A stretch of DNA of 64,000 bases from Molothrus aeneus (Eukaryota > Chordata > Aves > Passeriformes > Icteridae): positions 2,288,501 through 2,352,500 of the forward strand of contig NC_089652.1 in assembly GCF_037042795.1 (NCBI RefSeq), read 5' to 3'. Shown piece by piece: positions 12,829 through 24,709 of the stretch. Each line of letters opens with the position of its first letter. The stretch's first letter is position 1. A program made the translations under genes and the position numbers. The notes below the pieces were generated by a model. The model was not told where the DNA came from. It ran no database searches and saw only the letters and a program-made list of their open reading frames with translations.

Positions 12829-12948
12829 TCGAGGCCAGGTTGGAACCTGAACCAGTGAGGGGCAGCCCTGCCCATGGCAGGGGGGTGGAACTAGATGGTC
12901 TTTCAGGTCCCTTCTGACCCAAACCCTTCTGTAATTCCATAATTCCAC
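12829..12948 (+). mobile_element. CR1 LINE 3' fragment
   Basis: Sense CR1 tail: 'gccctgcccatggcaggggg', 'gatggtctttcaggtccctt' and two eroded terminal octamers ('attccataattccac'). The middle 'gcttggagcaacctggg' segment is rearranged. Confidence 0.88.
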
Positions 12949-14312
12949 ATTATTTTTAACCAGAATCCCCCCAACAACATTTTCAGTGTCAGGAAGAGGC
13001 TGTGTGGCCAGCAGAGAAGGAGCTCACCTCACTGGCTGAAAGCAATTCTTTACTGGGGTTGTTTTTCAGCTCCTCAGGTAGGCAAAGGCAGAGAGAAAAA
13101 CATTTACCTTTTCTCTTCACACACTTGAGCTGTTCCAGCCACATCTGAACTTCTTGTTCCTTCTGACAAAGAATCAGAATAACTGGTCACTAGCTGTGCC
13201 TAACCCATCTGGTCTCCCAGCATAAAATAGCTGAGTACATGTGTCATCAATCACTGTTAATTACTTTCATTAACTTGGAAAAAGAATATTGACTTTTTTT
13301 AAAGAACAAACATTGTTTAAGGTCAGCCTAGTTCTCTCTCTCTCTCTCTTTTTTTTTTTTTAATTGAATGCTATCTGATTACCAAGAGAAAATAATTTGG
13401 TCTGAACACTCAAGCAAGCCTGCCACCCAGCTCGTGCAGTTCTTTTGTCTGGTGAGACATTTCCATCTCCTCAAGTCCTTTTCTGGAAGGGCCACTTTGA
13501 TCCAGAAGCTTCGTGCTGCTCTCCAGTGCCCCGTATTAACCTTGCTGCCATTCCCACCTACTGCCCCCATGGCTTTGGCAGTGCTGACCTTTGGCATGCT
13601 CTGGGAAAGAAACATGGCCCCAAGGTCTCCACAAACACATTGCATCACCGTGGAGTGGACATTCAGCCCTCTGCTGTAAACCAGTGACACAGGCACAGAC
13701 CGCAGCAGCCCGCGCGCTCTCATCTGCAGCGCAGCCTCTGCCAGCACGTCGAAGCAGCCAGGAGCCACACGGCGCCATGCACAGCTCCCCTGCACTGTCC
13801 CCCTGCTCCAGAGGCTGCCTGCCATCACCTGGTGGCCCCAGCCTGAGCTCACCTTCCTGCCAAGCACAGGGGTCCCTGCTCACAGAGCCTCGTGTCCAGG
13901 CACTCTCTCTGGAGGAGCCACTCCAGCTCAGTGTCTATTACAGTCACTGGCTCCAACACTGCCCACCTCCAGAAACACTGGTTTGTTTGAGGACATCCCC
14001 CCAGCAGTGTCCCTGCTGTCCCCCTGTATCCCATAACTCTGCCCCCCATTCCCAGGCTGTGCTTCCCAGCCCACAGTGCAGGAATGTGTGCAGAGCTCAG
14101 GTGGGCACCCTCCACCCTGCCTGGTGCCCAGCTCATGGGGCACAGCACAGCCTCACCAACAAAAGCTCTGGGACCTCATCACAAGCTCCAAAGTTTACAT
14201 CTCTGCATGTTTTGTCCTTCCTGTCTGGCACTGAATGCCAATAATGGTACCAAAACACCGCCCCTTCCCACAGCCACCCAAGCAGCCAGACCCCAGTCCC
14301 AATGAACTGCAG
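12949..14312. other. Noncoding DNA with (TC)n(T)n microsatellite
   Basis: A (TC)n run passing into poly-T sits at about 13332-13361. Downstream, 13.59-14.25 kb is GC-richer with a 217-codon frame on plus and overlapping frames on minus. No domain, start context or splice site supports a gene. Confidence 0.5.
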
Positions 14313-14380
14313 GGGATCATGGAATCCCAGAATGGTTTGGGTTGGAAAGGGCATCTCATCCAAACCCCAATGTGTGATGC
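14313..14380 (-). mobile_element. CR1 LINE terminal fragment
   Basis: Only the last 60-70 bp of CR1 remain, antisense: 'atcatggaatcccagaatgg', 'tttgggttggaaagggcat' and 'ctcatccaaacccc'. Confidence 0.8.
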
Positions 14381-15469
14381 CACTCTGCCACTTCTCCTTT
14401 TAAAAGGCCTGTTTTCCTACAGCAAATAAACATGCCTTGTGTATCTTACTCAAAGGATCTTTACCTAAATCCAAATTTTACATACAAGCATGAAGGATAA
14501 TGCACCAAACAAAGGAAGAACTCACAACTTTGCCTTTAAAGTGCAATATAATTTACTTTTATTTGTTGGGAAAACCTGTAACCACTGACAGCATCCCTCT
14601 GCTGCTGGGATCATCCCTCAGGGATGCTCACAGGGCAGTCCTGGGAAATCTGCTCAGTCAGTCCTGGCTCCTCTGCCAAAGCTGCTGAGACTCCCAAGCC
14701 TCAGACTGCTGATAACTCAAGGGGCAGGAATCCCCACAGGAAGCTGAAATAAATATTTAGTTTTATATTCACGGGAGTTCCACCATTTCCAGTTTAAAAG
14801 CACAATTAACATTTTCCAGCCACATCCACAGCCAGGATAGGAAACCAAGTCAGTCACCACAAACCTGTGAGTTCCTCTGCTCTACCCCTCTGAACAGGGT
14901 TACATTTCTCATGACCAGCATCACCCTTTAATGAAAACTAGAATCATCAGACAAATATTGCAGTCTTAGAAGCTGACAAGCAAGAAAGGCAAGGAAGGAG
15001 CAACTGGCACCTCTCAGGCTCCAGGAGGTTTCAAGTTGTTTATTATCTATTTATCTCTTTTATAACACCATCAAAACCAAAGAGGAGCAAAACCCTTTAA
15101 AGAAGGTAACCTGCAGGTTACCTTGACAAAGGCCAGCAAACTTTTGGGAAATGACTTTCCAGGTGCTGCTCCCAACATCACAGTGGTTCTTTAACCCAGT
15201 GTGAAGGAAGAGCTCCATTTACTTTAGGATTTACATTTTATATGGCCCATTTTGCCTGTTTGATGTGAACACAGCAAGGCAAACTGGAATTGTTCTTGGC
15301 AACAGGAAAACTGGACTGTAAAGCCATAAAAAGGTTGGACATATTACTGACAAGGATTGACACAGTACCTGCCATGGGGGCTTTTTAAGGTGGGTTTCAC
15401 AACACTGTCAGTCACCAGTCAGAAAGGGATTTCAACTCTGGGTCCACAAGGAAGCTTAGAGCCCTAACT
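14381..15469. other. Single-copy noncoding DNA
   Basis: AT-leaning. No gene or repeat recognised. Confidence 0.5.
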
Positions 15470-16092
15470 TAGGGTTTGGGTTTGAAGGGACCTTAAAGCC
15501 CATCCCATTCCACCCCTGCCATGGCAGGGACACCTTCCACTGTCCCAGGCTGCTCCAAGCCCCAGTGTCCAGCCTGGCCTTGGGCACTGCCAGGGATCCA
15601 GGGGCAGCCACAGCTGCTCTGGGCAGTGCCAGGGCCTGCCCACCCTCACAGGGAACAATTCCTAATTCCCAATATCCCATCCAGCCCTGCCCTCTGGCAG
15701 TGGGAGCCATTCCCTGTGTCCTGTCCCTCCATGCCTTGTCCCCAGTCCCTCTCCAGCTCTCCTGGAGCCCTTTAGGCCCTGAAAGGGCTCTGAGGTGTCC
15801 CTGGAGCCTTCTCCTCTCCAGGTGAGCACCCCCAGCTCTCCCAGCCTGGCTCCAGCCCTCAGAGCATCTCTGGAGCCTCCTCTGGGCTCTCTCCAGCTCC
15901 TCCCTGGGAGGGCCCCAGGGCTGGGGCAGCTCTGCAGGTGGGGTCTCACCTGAGAGGGGCAGAATCCCCCCTTCCCTGCTGGTCACAGTTCTTTGGATGC
16001 AGCCCAGGGTTTGGGGGTTTGGGATTTCTGGGCTGTAGAGCACTCTGCTGGGTCCTGCTGAGCTTCTCATCCACCAACACCTCCAAGCCCTT
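15470..16092 (-). mobile_element. CR1 LINE, about 620 bp, antisense
   Basis: Longest CR1 copy in the window. Read on minus it runs from the ORF2 3' part ('aagaagctcaacatgagccg'-type region, here opposite 16050-16090) through the reverse-transcriptase C-terminal region to the UTR and tail at 15470. The plus strand shows the landmarks 'gtggggtctcacctgagagg', 'ggagccttctcctctccagg' and 'ccatggcagggacaccttcc'. A 204-codon minus-strand frame covers almost all of it. It shows no intact ORF2 motif and is a relic. Confidence 0.95.
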
Positions 16093-16685
16093 TATGGCTT
16101 TTCACACCAAACAGCACAGACAGAACACTCCTCCAAACACTCCAAACAACTGCCTGCAACTGCCTCCTCTTTCGGGGCGGGAATGAAGCAAAGTAATTTA
16201 CACCTGCTTTTGTCTCTCTTCAGCCTTTAAAAACATCAAAGCCCAACTTTCGGGGTCTTTCCTGGAGCTTGGGATTTTGCACCTTTGCGTGTTTCTAAAC
16301 CTCCTCCTGTAACTTCTGGTTAACAGCTCCAGCTTCTGCAGCAGGAGGAATTGCTGGGCTTTCAAGATAAGCTGCCATTAGTCACCAAAGCTCTGCAGGA
16401 TCTCCTCTCACCTCATCCACCTTATCACCTGCTGCTCGGGATACTCTGAAATAAATGAACCAGAAAGAATACAAGGTGAAAACAACACAAATCCAAAAAC
16501 TGTGTGTAAGCCTTAATCTGGATCCATCTTGTACCTGACAGGAGGTTCTACTGAGCTGGGGTTGGTCTTTTCCCCTGGTAACAAGTGACAGGACAGGAGA
16601 AAACAGCCTCAGGTTGTTAATGGGAGAGGTTAATGTTGAATATTTAGAAAAATTTCTGCGTGGAGAGAGCTGTCAGTCCTTGAGC
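16093..16685. other. Single-copy noncoding DNA
   Basis: Non-repetitive. The 16.16-16.44 kb part has the even composition of conserved noncoding DNA but no decisive motif. Confidence 0.45.
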
Positions 16686-16826
16686 AGTGGTGGAGTCCCC
16701 ATCCCTGGGGTTTAAAAGCCATATGGATGTGGCACCCGGGACATGGGTTAATGGCAGTGCTGGGGGAACTGTTGGATTTGATGATCTTACAGAACTTCTC
16801 CATCTAAATGATTCTGTGTTTCTATG
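16686..16826 (+). mobile_element. CR1 LINE 3' fragment, divergent subfamily
   Basis: This belongs to a different CR1 subfamily from most copies here: 'gtggagtccccatccctggg', 'catatggatgtggcaccc', 'gacatgggttaatggcagtg', 'atttgatgatcttacagaac' and the end 'aatgattctgtgtttctatg'. Confidence 0.9.
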
Positions 16827-17099
16827 AACATAATGATTAATAAGCTACATTACAGCAGAGGGGAAAAAATGGCCTGACAGCCGATGCCTGCAGCCACCTC
16901 CAGCCCCTTCCCGAGGGAAACCATGCACAGCCTCAGCACACTCCGACAGACAAACACCTCCTCGGGATGTCAGGCAGCTGAACATTTCCATTTCAGCACC
17001 AGCTTTCCATTGAAGCAAACGGCAGGGCCACTGCAGAGCAAACAGAGTCCCATTAGCTCAGAGCACTCGGCATGCAAAGCACACTTCAGGGCTGGGGCG

Positions 17100-17300
17100 G
17101 GGGGAAGGAGATTGCAGGAATTCTTTCCTGAAATGGAATGGGGAGATAAGATCGAGTGAAAAGGAGCAGAGGCTGCTGACATATCTAGACTCCCAGAAGC
17201 CAGTAAATATGCAAATAAGCTGCCATTTCTGCCAGTAACACTCAGAACCAACTTTGATTCTGCTCAAATATATCGCATTAAACAAGAGAGATAAGCCTGG
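17100..17300. promoter_or_regulatory. Candidate regulatory element with octamer and GATA sites
   Basis: Non-repetitive block with GATAAGAT near 17144-17151, an exact ATGCAAAT octamer at 17209-17216 followed by AAGC, and a CATTAAAC core. It sits between ordinary AT-leaning spacers. The enhancer reading is inference. Confidence 0.25.
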
Positions 17301-20254
17301 CACTGAATCCACACAGAGCAGCTCCCTTTGACCAAGACAGCTTCACTTCTCACTCCAGGAAATCCTGAACAAAGCTTTCTATTCAGTCTCCACTCTGACT
17401 ATCACAGTGTTTATGAATAACTTTGGCCATTCACCTTTTAGTAGTCTGATTTGGAAGTGCTATTAAAAACTCCACATAATGCCATAAACCAGCCTGGAAA
17501 AGCTGCATCCATCCAGTCCCAGTCACAAACCCTTCCCTAAACCAGGACAGGGCTTGCTGCCCCAAAGCCACAAACTGCAAATTTCACACGAGATGTCAGA
17601 GAGGAGAAAAAGAAAGGGTGTATTGAGTGTGCATCCCTGGAGACAGATTACAGAGCAAGGACTGAAGCTGATGTGACCTGATAGCGATGATAAACTCAGG
17701 AGATGATAAAGGCATTCCCTGGACATCCATCTGTTGTCCTTGGGCTTGGACAGACACACCAGGCAGAAATACAGATGTATGAAAATATTAAATATAGACA
17801 TGATTTGTTCTCATGGATATCAAGTATATACATGTGAAATAAATAGCTGTATATTCAAACACCAGAGGCAAAGAAAGCATTTCTTATTTTCACTCCATTT
17901 TATCTGCCTACCAGCTCTGAATCAGTGAGATGAGCTCAAAGGCCAGTGCTGGCTCTAGTCTGAGGTATGCATTTTGCACATTGCTAAACAAAAGCAAAAG
18001 CAGCTCTGCCCTGCCACGGCAGGGGCTGAGCTCAGCCTCAATAACCAATTCCATTCCATGAGGCTGTTCCCTGAGAGAGGGAAAATAGCACAGCCTGCAG
18101 CCCTCCTCAACAGCCCTTGGCTGCTCTTCCGAGACTCCAGCACACAGGCAAGAGTATCCAGAACGTCAAGCAACCACCAGCATCAAAAAAAAAGCATGTA
18201 CAGAAGCCAGGGAGATGTAAAAAATAAACCCCAGACCTCTGCAGGCTGAATAAGCCTCCCACGTGTGGCACAACACAACAGGAACAATTTCCCCAGCCAT
18301 GCCAGGCGCTGCAGGGAGATGAAAGCAGGCTCCAGCTCTCCAGGAGCAGGACCTGCAGGCAGTCAGGAATTCCCAGGAGCAGGAACCCATCCCCAAACCT
18401 GTGGCAAGCACAGCAGAGAGCAATCCAACAGGAGGTGGCTGGAGAGGGCTCCCAGTGCAGCAGGAAGGTTATGACAAAGCAGGATTGCTGGCAGGAGGAG
18501 AGGCAGAGACATGGGCAGGGCTGAGAAGGGAAGAGGCCAGGGAACACCTGAGCTCAGGCTGTGCCCCTTCCATCCATCACAGCCAGCCCCAGCACTGCCC
18601 TGCAGGAGAGCACCAGGACCTGGCCTGGTTTTGCCTGGGTTTCACAGGCACATTCTGGCTCCAGCCTGTGCTCAGAACTCCCTTATCCCTATCCCCAGGC
18701 TGCCATCATTCCCATTTTAGCTGCCAGTGCTGGGAAGGAGCCTCAGAGCTATATGCTGAGGCCCTGGAATTTAAATATACGATAACACTGTAAATAAAAG
18801 GAAACAAATTCCTTAAGGAAAACTTTTTCACATGCCAGATCAGTTCCCAATAGTAACTGCTCTGCTTTGACAAGAGATAAATATTTACAGTCTGAAACAG
18901 AGAACACCTTGTGTTGCAATACTGGAACGCAAACCTTGTCAGTCCTGGTATCCTGAAGAGAGGGTTTTGATATTTTAAAGAAACAAAAATTAGAAATAAA
19001 CCCCCAAGCTGAGCACTTAGAAGCACACACACATTATTGTGCTCATTTACCCCACCAAAACAAAAACCTGAAGGTAGTCACACAAAGAAATTGTCAAACA
19101 TGCTGAATCCAGAACAGATTTTCTCAAAAGGAGACCTCATCCCCCAGGGAATGTAGACAGTTTACAGCAAAAGTCTAAATTATTGCCAAAAATATGCTGC
19201 TTTTTTTTTATTTATTTATTTAAATACAGTCTAAGTTGCTCCTCTTAGACATTCCACCAGCGAATGCAGGCACTGAAGATTTTTCCTACCGGAGCAAAAA
19301 GGCAGCAAGGAGGATCAGATGTCCATATCCAGCTCCTTGGACTGGGGCATCCCACTCCAGGAATACCCTCAGGAAGAGGGAAGAGAGAGGCCAAGAACTA
19401 CAGCCTGAACTATCTCTGAGCTTTCAGCATGATTCCCAACCTCGGGGCCTGATCAGCTCCTTCCAGCTAAGGAAAGAATGTGGGGAATGTCATTCATAGT
19501 GGCACTTGGGAAGATCCAGGCATGGGAAGTGCACAATGGCTGGGTATCCCCATTCCAGGAGGGTGACAAGGAGATGCTCTCATTCCTGCCCAGCTCAGAT
19601 TGCTGGGGTTTGCTGCCATTTTAAATGAGCTGAACACCCCATTAAACACGAGTGGGTTTGGTTTTTTTTGTTTTGCTGCACTGTCTGAGCAGCCCAAACT
19701 GCTGTTTCTGAGAAGACCTGCACGAGGCCAGCCTGGCTGGGCTGTTGCAGGGCAGGATTTCATATCTGAGGTGCAATTTTCCTCACCCAACCGCTGTTGG
19801 GGCTTTTATGGCCCGCTCCCTTTGAAGTGGGGCAGCCACAAGAGTTCAATGTCTACCTGCCACTCTCAGCTCCCTCACTTCCTCCTCCCCTTCCCAGGGA
19901 ACCATTCATTCCCCAGGGCAGAACTGTCCTGCCTTGGCCTGGCTGCTGCCCCAGGACCCCATCCCTGCAGCCAGCCAAGCCTTATGTTGTTCTGTGCTCA
20001 AGTTCTCCATTTGCTCCCCTGCTTCCAGCATCCCTGCACAGCAGTTTATTTTTAGCCCAGCATTTTTAGAGCAAAGCCCAGAAGCAGCACACTTTCAGCG
20101 CCAAACAGAATTCAGCTGTGACTCCGATGCTGTCAGCTGACAGGAGGACACTTGGCTTTGGTGGCCACTCAAGGCTGGTGTCACCCCGTGGCTGCCACCC
20201 AGGGCCACTGCTGGCCCCTGGGCGCTCTCCCAGCTGCACACACCAGCGGCACAA
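17301..20254. other. Single-copy noncoding DNA
   Basis: No gene, RNA or transposon recognised. A T-rich tract with 'tttatttatttattta' lies at about 19201-19222. Short open frames at 18.1-18.8 and 19.6-20.1 kb are uncorrelated with splice signals. Confidence 0.5.
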
Positions 20255-20345
20255 GGGATGGTGACTCTGCCACTCCCTGGGCAGCTCCTTCCACAGCCTG
20301 ACAGCTCTTTCAGGGAAGAAATTCCCCCTGATGTCTGCCCTAAAT
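20255..20345 (-). mobile_element. Old CR1 LINE remnant
   Basis: Antisense match to the old-CR1 segment 'ccactccctgggcagctcct', 'tccacagcctgacagctctt' and 'cagggaagaaattccccctg'. Heavily diverged, with both ends lost. Confidence 0.6.
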
Positions 20346-21587
20346 GTCCAGACAGAGAGCTGTGCTGGCCCAGGAGAGCCCAGAGCTTGCCCCTTGCAGG
20401 TCCCCATGGGTGTTTGCAGTTTGGGGTCACTGCTCACAGCCAGCTCAAGGCAAAGGGGAGATCCCTGCTGGCTTCAGCAGGTGCTGGATCAAGCCTTTAA
20501 CCACCAATACAGACAAGGAGAAGTGCCCCAGTGTACAAAGTTAGGCTTCTGCCCAGTTTTATCATCAGCTTTCTGGGGTCAGAGGTGGTTTTCACGTTCT
20601 AAATACTAACACTTGCCTTCTCTTGACTATGGCTTGTTGTTTCAGTGCAATTATAAAATAATAGAATCAGATCCAGCAGGTATCACCATCACCTTTTTCT
20701 GTTGACACAACACAACCTAGTAGAGGCAACAGCAGTAAGAGACACCCAGACACAGCAACTGAGATGAACAAAACCGGGTTATCTGTGTAAATCCACCCAA
20801 AATCTGCAGGGGTGGTTCAGAAAATTGCACAGTAAAAGTCTTTTCTACTCTCAACAGCTCACAGAACGTCCCCTTGAACAAGGCTGCAATGACAAGGCCA
20901 TCTTCTCCAAGGCATAAAGCATCCAGTGACAGAGCCACACTTTGCCCTGAAATCACATCAAGCCTTTTTGCCCACTGACCCAGAAGTCTCCAGCTTTTCT
21001 GCAGGTTTGATAATTTATAACACAAAACCTCAGATTGCTTTTCCCTGTCACAAGCTGGTGGTTTTTGCAAAGCTTCAAGCAGGAAGTGTTTTTCCTAATG
21101 TTAAATATTTCATTCACTGTTATGATTAAGCCCATCCTCAAAGCTTCCACCTGAGGCTGAAGAGGGATGAACAAGGGGATGAAGAAAAGCCTGACAAGGA
21201 GAAGCAAACACAGCTCCCAAGGAAGCAGTAGGTACCTACCATGTACAATCAGAATAAATACTCCTTTCCAGTCCTCTCCCTTCTCCTTTGATCATGCATC
21301 CAGGTCAATATCTTGTGAGAGGCAGTCCTGACTCAAATGTATCCTTCAGCCTCCACCAGGATCTGACAGCAGGTATCACTTGTGGAAATAAGTAAACAAC
21401 ATTTCCTCCCAACCAAAGCCCTGCTATTTGACTCAAACAGAAAATCTGTCTTGGGTAGGAGAAATGCACAACAGAATCCACATGGAGAGTAATTCATTTT
21501 ATTTATTTTTTTCCATGCATCAAGTAGTGAGGAAGAACTGCTTTGCACAGGGAGCAAAGACAACCCAACAGAGACCCTGCCCACATT
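20346..21587. other. Single-copy noncoding DNA
   Basis: Nothing recognised. Confidence 0.5.
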
Positions 21588-21665
21588 CATGGAATGAATA
21601 AGGTAGGAAAAAACCTCTAGGACCATCGAGTCCAGCCATTAACTTAGCTAGGTCTGTTTCTTTCC
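21588..21665 (-). mobile_element. CR1 LINE terminal fragment, divergent subfamily
   Basis: The plus strand reads 'tcatggaatgaataaggtag', 'gaccatcgagtccagccatt' and 'aacttagctaggtctg', the antisense end of the CR1 subfamily whose consensus has 'atcatcaagtccaaccgtta' here. Confidence 0.75.
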
Positions 21666-23263
21666 CTGCCCCTGAAGATGCTCCAGCAGCACAAACCACA
21701 CTCAGACTGCACCATCTCCCTGGGATGGCAGCAGGAAGCTGCACCTCACTGTGCTCTTGCCCTCTCCAGCTTTAAAAACGTGCCAGCCTTCATCCAGCAA
21801 GACCTCCACAAGAAACATGCTCCAGTATCCTCTGAGTTATTCTGAAGCATTCTGTGCTCCTGCTGCTCCTGCACAGGTCCCCTCTCCTGGCTCACCCACA
21901 GCACTGGGGACAGCAATTCCTTTCATTGCAAATCTCTGCTGGCTGGAGGAACAACTGCCTTCACTGGAAGAGATGAGTCCCACATATGCAGTGCTGTAAA
22001 ACACAACCCAGCCTGCAGGAAAGCTCAGGTTCACCTATGAATTCTTCCCTCAGGACCCATCCTGACAAACAGGCTGCACACAGCTCTTCCCTTTCCGAGG
22101 CTCCCTGGGAATTCCAAGATCTTTGCATCCCTGTCTGTCTGCAGTTGGACCCACTGCATCCAAAGTCAAGGCCAACAGCCCATCTGCCATCCCAGCCCAC
22201 CTCCTTCCAAACCAGTACTCACCATTACCTGCCCACCTCTCCCTGCCCGGAGCTCCCAAGGCCAAAGCTCACAGACTCTTCCAGTCTGCACGAGCCTCGT
22301 TGTTAGAAAGGTGTGAAAAATGCAATTTTTCCTCACTCTTGTGCACATCATTTGAGCAGAGAAGCAAAGCTCACCATTCCACACACACATGGACCTGCAG
22401 TAAAAGGCAGCCCATGTTTTTGGCTCTCCAGGAGAACCACCTGTATTGAGGATTTTACCAGAATCCACCACAAACAGTAACAAGGACTAGGCAACTGTAG
22501 CTCCCATGAGGGAAATGTAACCTTCCAAATGCCTTGAAAAACACTCCTGAGAATTTCTTGGGAACAGCACACACCAGGATTAATTCCTTATTTCAGGCTC
22601 ACATTGAGGACCCTTTTCTTGGAGATGAAATTTTGTCAACACAACCCCAAAAACCAACTTGAGCATGATTTTCTCTGAGCAAATGCAACATAAGCTGTTG
22701 GAGCACATCAGGAAAATCCAGGCAGGAGAAGGATGTGACAGCCCAGTTATGAGTAACTGCTATTCCTCCAAGTGGAGTTAACACAAATTCTATCAGCAAA
22801 CCAATGTTCACGTGACAAATGGAAGTTCATTTCACAGGGAACAAGACACAGTGTACTAATGCTCCCAGAATTTAACTGTAATTAAGTCTCGCTGACAGAC
22901 ACCTCATTAAAGCACCACTTCTCCAGAAAAAATTAATAAAGTGAATTATTTCCTACGTGTGAAATATCAGGGTTTTTCACTGCTCATGAAAGATACATGG
23001 AGTTCAGTTCAGCTGGATGTCACTGCTCCCCAGAATGAAGGAGTGACACGCTTAAAAAGACATTTAAAACAACACATTGCTGGGCTGCCAAAACCCAGGC
23101 TGGGATGCTCAGCCCTTGAATGTTATTTTATCCTGTAATGGCAGAAAATAAACCCCCTGAAACACAATTCTTCTTCCAGCAGATAGATACACAGATAGAT
23201 GAAATAACTGGCTTGTTATTAGAAAACCAAACTAAATTAAGATAACCTAATTTTGACCAAACT
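21666..23263. other. Single-copy noncoding DNA
   Basis: No gene or interspersed repeat recognised. Confidence 0.5.
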
Positions 23264-23289
23264 AAAAAAAAAAAAAAAAAAAAAAAAAA
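23264..23289. repeat. Poly-A tract, 26 bp
   Basis: An uninterrupted run of 26 A. No retroposon body is recognisable on its 5' side, so it is best called a mononucleotide repeat rather than a LINE or processed-gene tail. Confidence 0.9.
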
Positions 23290-23639
23290 GGATTCTTATG
23301 AGCCAAAGATCCAGTTTTCAAATTGCAACTTTTTGGGGTTTGAATGCTTCTTATGTGATGAACAAAGGTTCAGCCACTGATGAGGGGGGCAGAGGGCTGA
23401 GTGTGCCCAGGCCCACAAGCCAACACACATTCCTCTGCACTGGGAGATGGCTCTTGGAGGCACATTTTAATCAAACTTCTCTGAGGTAATATCCAACACA
23501 AAATGAGCTAAAAAACATGGAGCTGATCAAGATGTGCCCAGTAATGAATGCCTGAATTTTCAGAGGGGAAGGCCAAGCTGTAATTCCTTGCAAAGGGAAA
23601 ACCACAGAAGCTTTCCAAGAGATTTTACAGTCCTTTTCT

Positions 23640-23935
23640 AATTGTTCCCTTTTTCAACATCATTATGCAACCTCCGTGTGCTTTCCTGCTTCTCTACCCC
23701 CCTTTATTTCACCCATTCTCCCCCCAGCAACTTCTTCTAAATGCTCTGAGGCCGCTCCTTTAAGACAGCCAGAAATACAGTGCAGATTTTTCTCTCCTCC
23801 TCCTCCTCCTCTCGGTTTAAACTGCCCAAATCTTTCCGGTGAAGAAGCATTGCCCAAAATCTGCTCGCTATTCAAGCAGCCCTGGCAATGACAAGCAGCA
23901 CTTCATGAATCATCTGTTATATATTGCCTTATCAA
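23640..23935. promoter_or_regulatory. Candidate regulatory element
   Basis: Non-repetitive apart from a short (CTC)n run near 23796-23813. It has a pyrimidine-rich first half and a second half with 'cgctattcaagcagccct' and 'cttcatgaatcatctg'. The even composition stands out from the flanks, but the regulatory call is a guess. Confidence 0.2.
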
Positions 23936-24062
23936 CACGGTCCACTGCAGGAGAAAGTAAACCTGGCCCACTTGGGCCTTGTGCATAACACAATCAAAAT
24001 GCAAGTGCCAATAATTACAGGAGGGCTCTGAGGAGTTCCCTCATCCAAGGATCCAATATAGG

Positions 24063-24132
<70 letters not shown>

Positions 24133-24709
24133 ATATACACACACACAAATATATATATTTGCTTGTTTATTTATATATTTATATTTTTATATATTTATAT
24201 ATATATATAGGCATTTGGGGTGATTTAGGTTGCTTCAAATACATACTAAAAAATTATTTATTTATATAAGTTTATTTTTATATATTCATATATATATATA
24301 TAGAGGCATTTTGGGGTGATTTAGGTTGCCTCAAATACATATTTAAAATTTTATTTATTTGTTTATTTATATATATTAATATATTCATATATATATAGGC
24401 ATTTTGGGGTGATTTAGGTTGCCTCAAATACGTATTAAAAATTTTATTTATTTGTTTATTTATATATATTTATATTTATATATTCATATATATAGGCATT
24501 TTAGGTCAAGTTAGGTTGCCTCAAATACATATTAAATATATATATATTTATTTGTTAATATATATTTATATTTATATATATATATATATATATTCATATA
24601 TATATAGGCATTCTGGGGCGATTTAGGTTGCCTCAAATACATATTTAAAAAAAAAAAAATATATATACACATATATATTTGAGACAACCTAAATCGACCC
24701 AAAATGCTA
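24063..24709. repeat. AT-rich tandem array with inverted terminal half-unit
   Basis: A (TA)n run (24064-24130) leads into about five direct copies of a roughly 95-bp unit. Each has the core 'ggcattttggggtgattta' plus 'ggttgcctcaaatacatatt', at 24210, 24305, 24398, 24495 and 24607 (spacings 95, 93, 97, 112). Each core is followed by a long TTTAT/TATA spacer. At 24676-24708 the core reappears inverted ('tttgagacaacctaaatcga'), so the fifth copy and this arm can fold into a hairpin with a stem of about 33 bp. No coding capacity. Confidence 0.93.

Noticed and set aside
13591..14244. 217-codon plus-strand frame as a gene
   Set aside because: No domain, no splice or promoter signal, opposing frames open, and a CR1 tail begins right after.
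15456..16070. 204-codon minus-strand frame
   Set aside because: It coincides with a CR1 LINE fragment and shows no intact reverse-transcriptase motif.
23264..23289. Processed pseudogene tail
   Set aside because: The sequence before the A-run contains no recognisable coding or LINE sequence.
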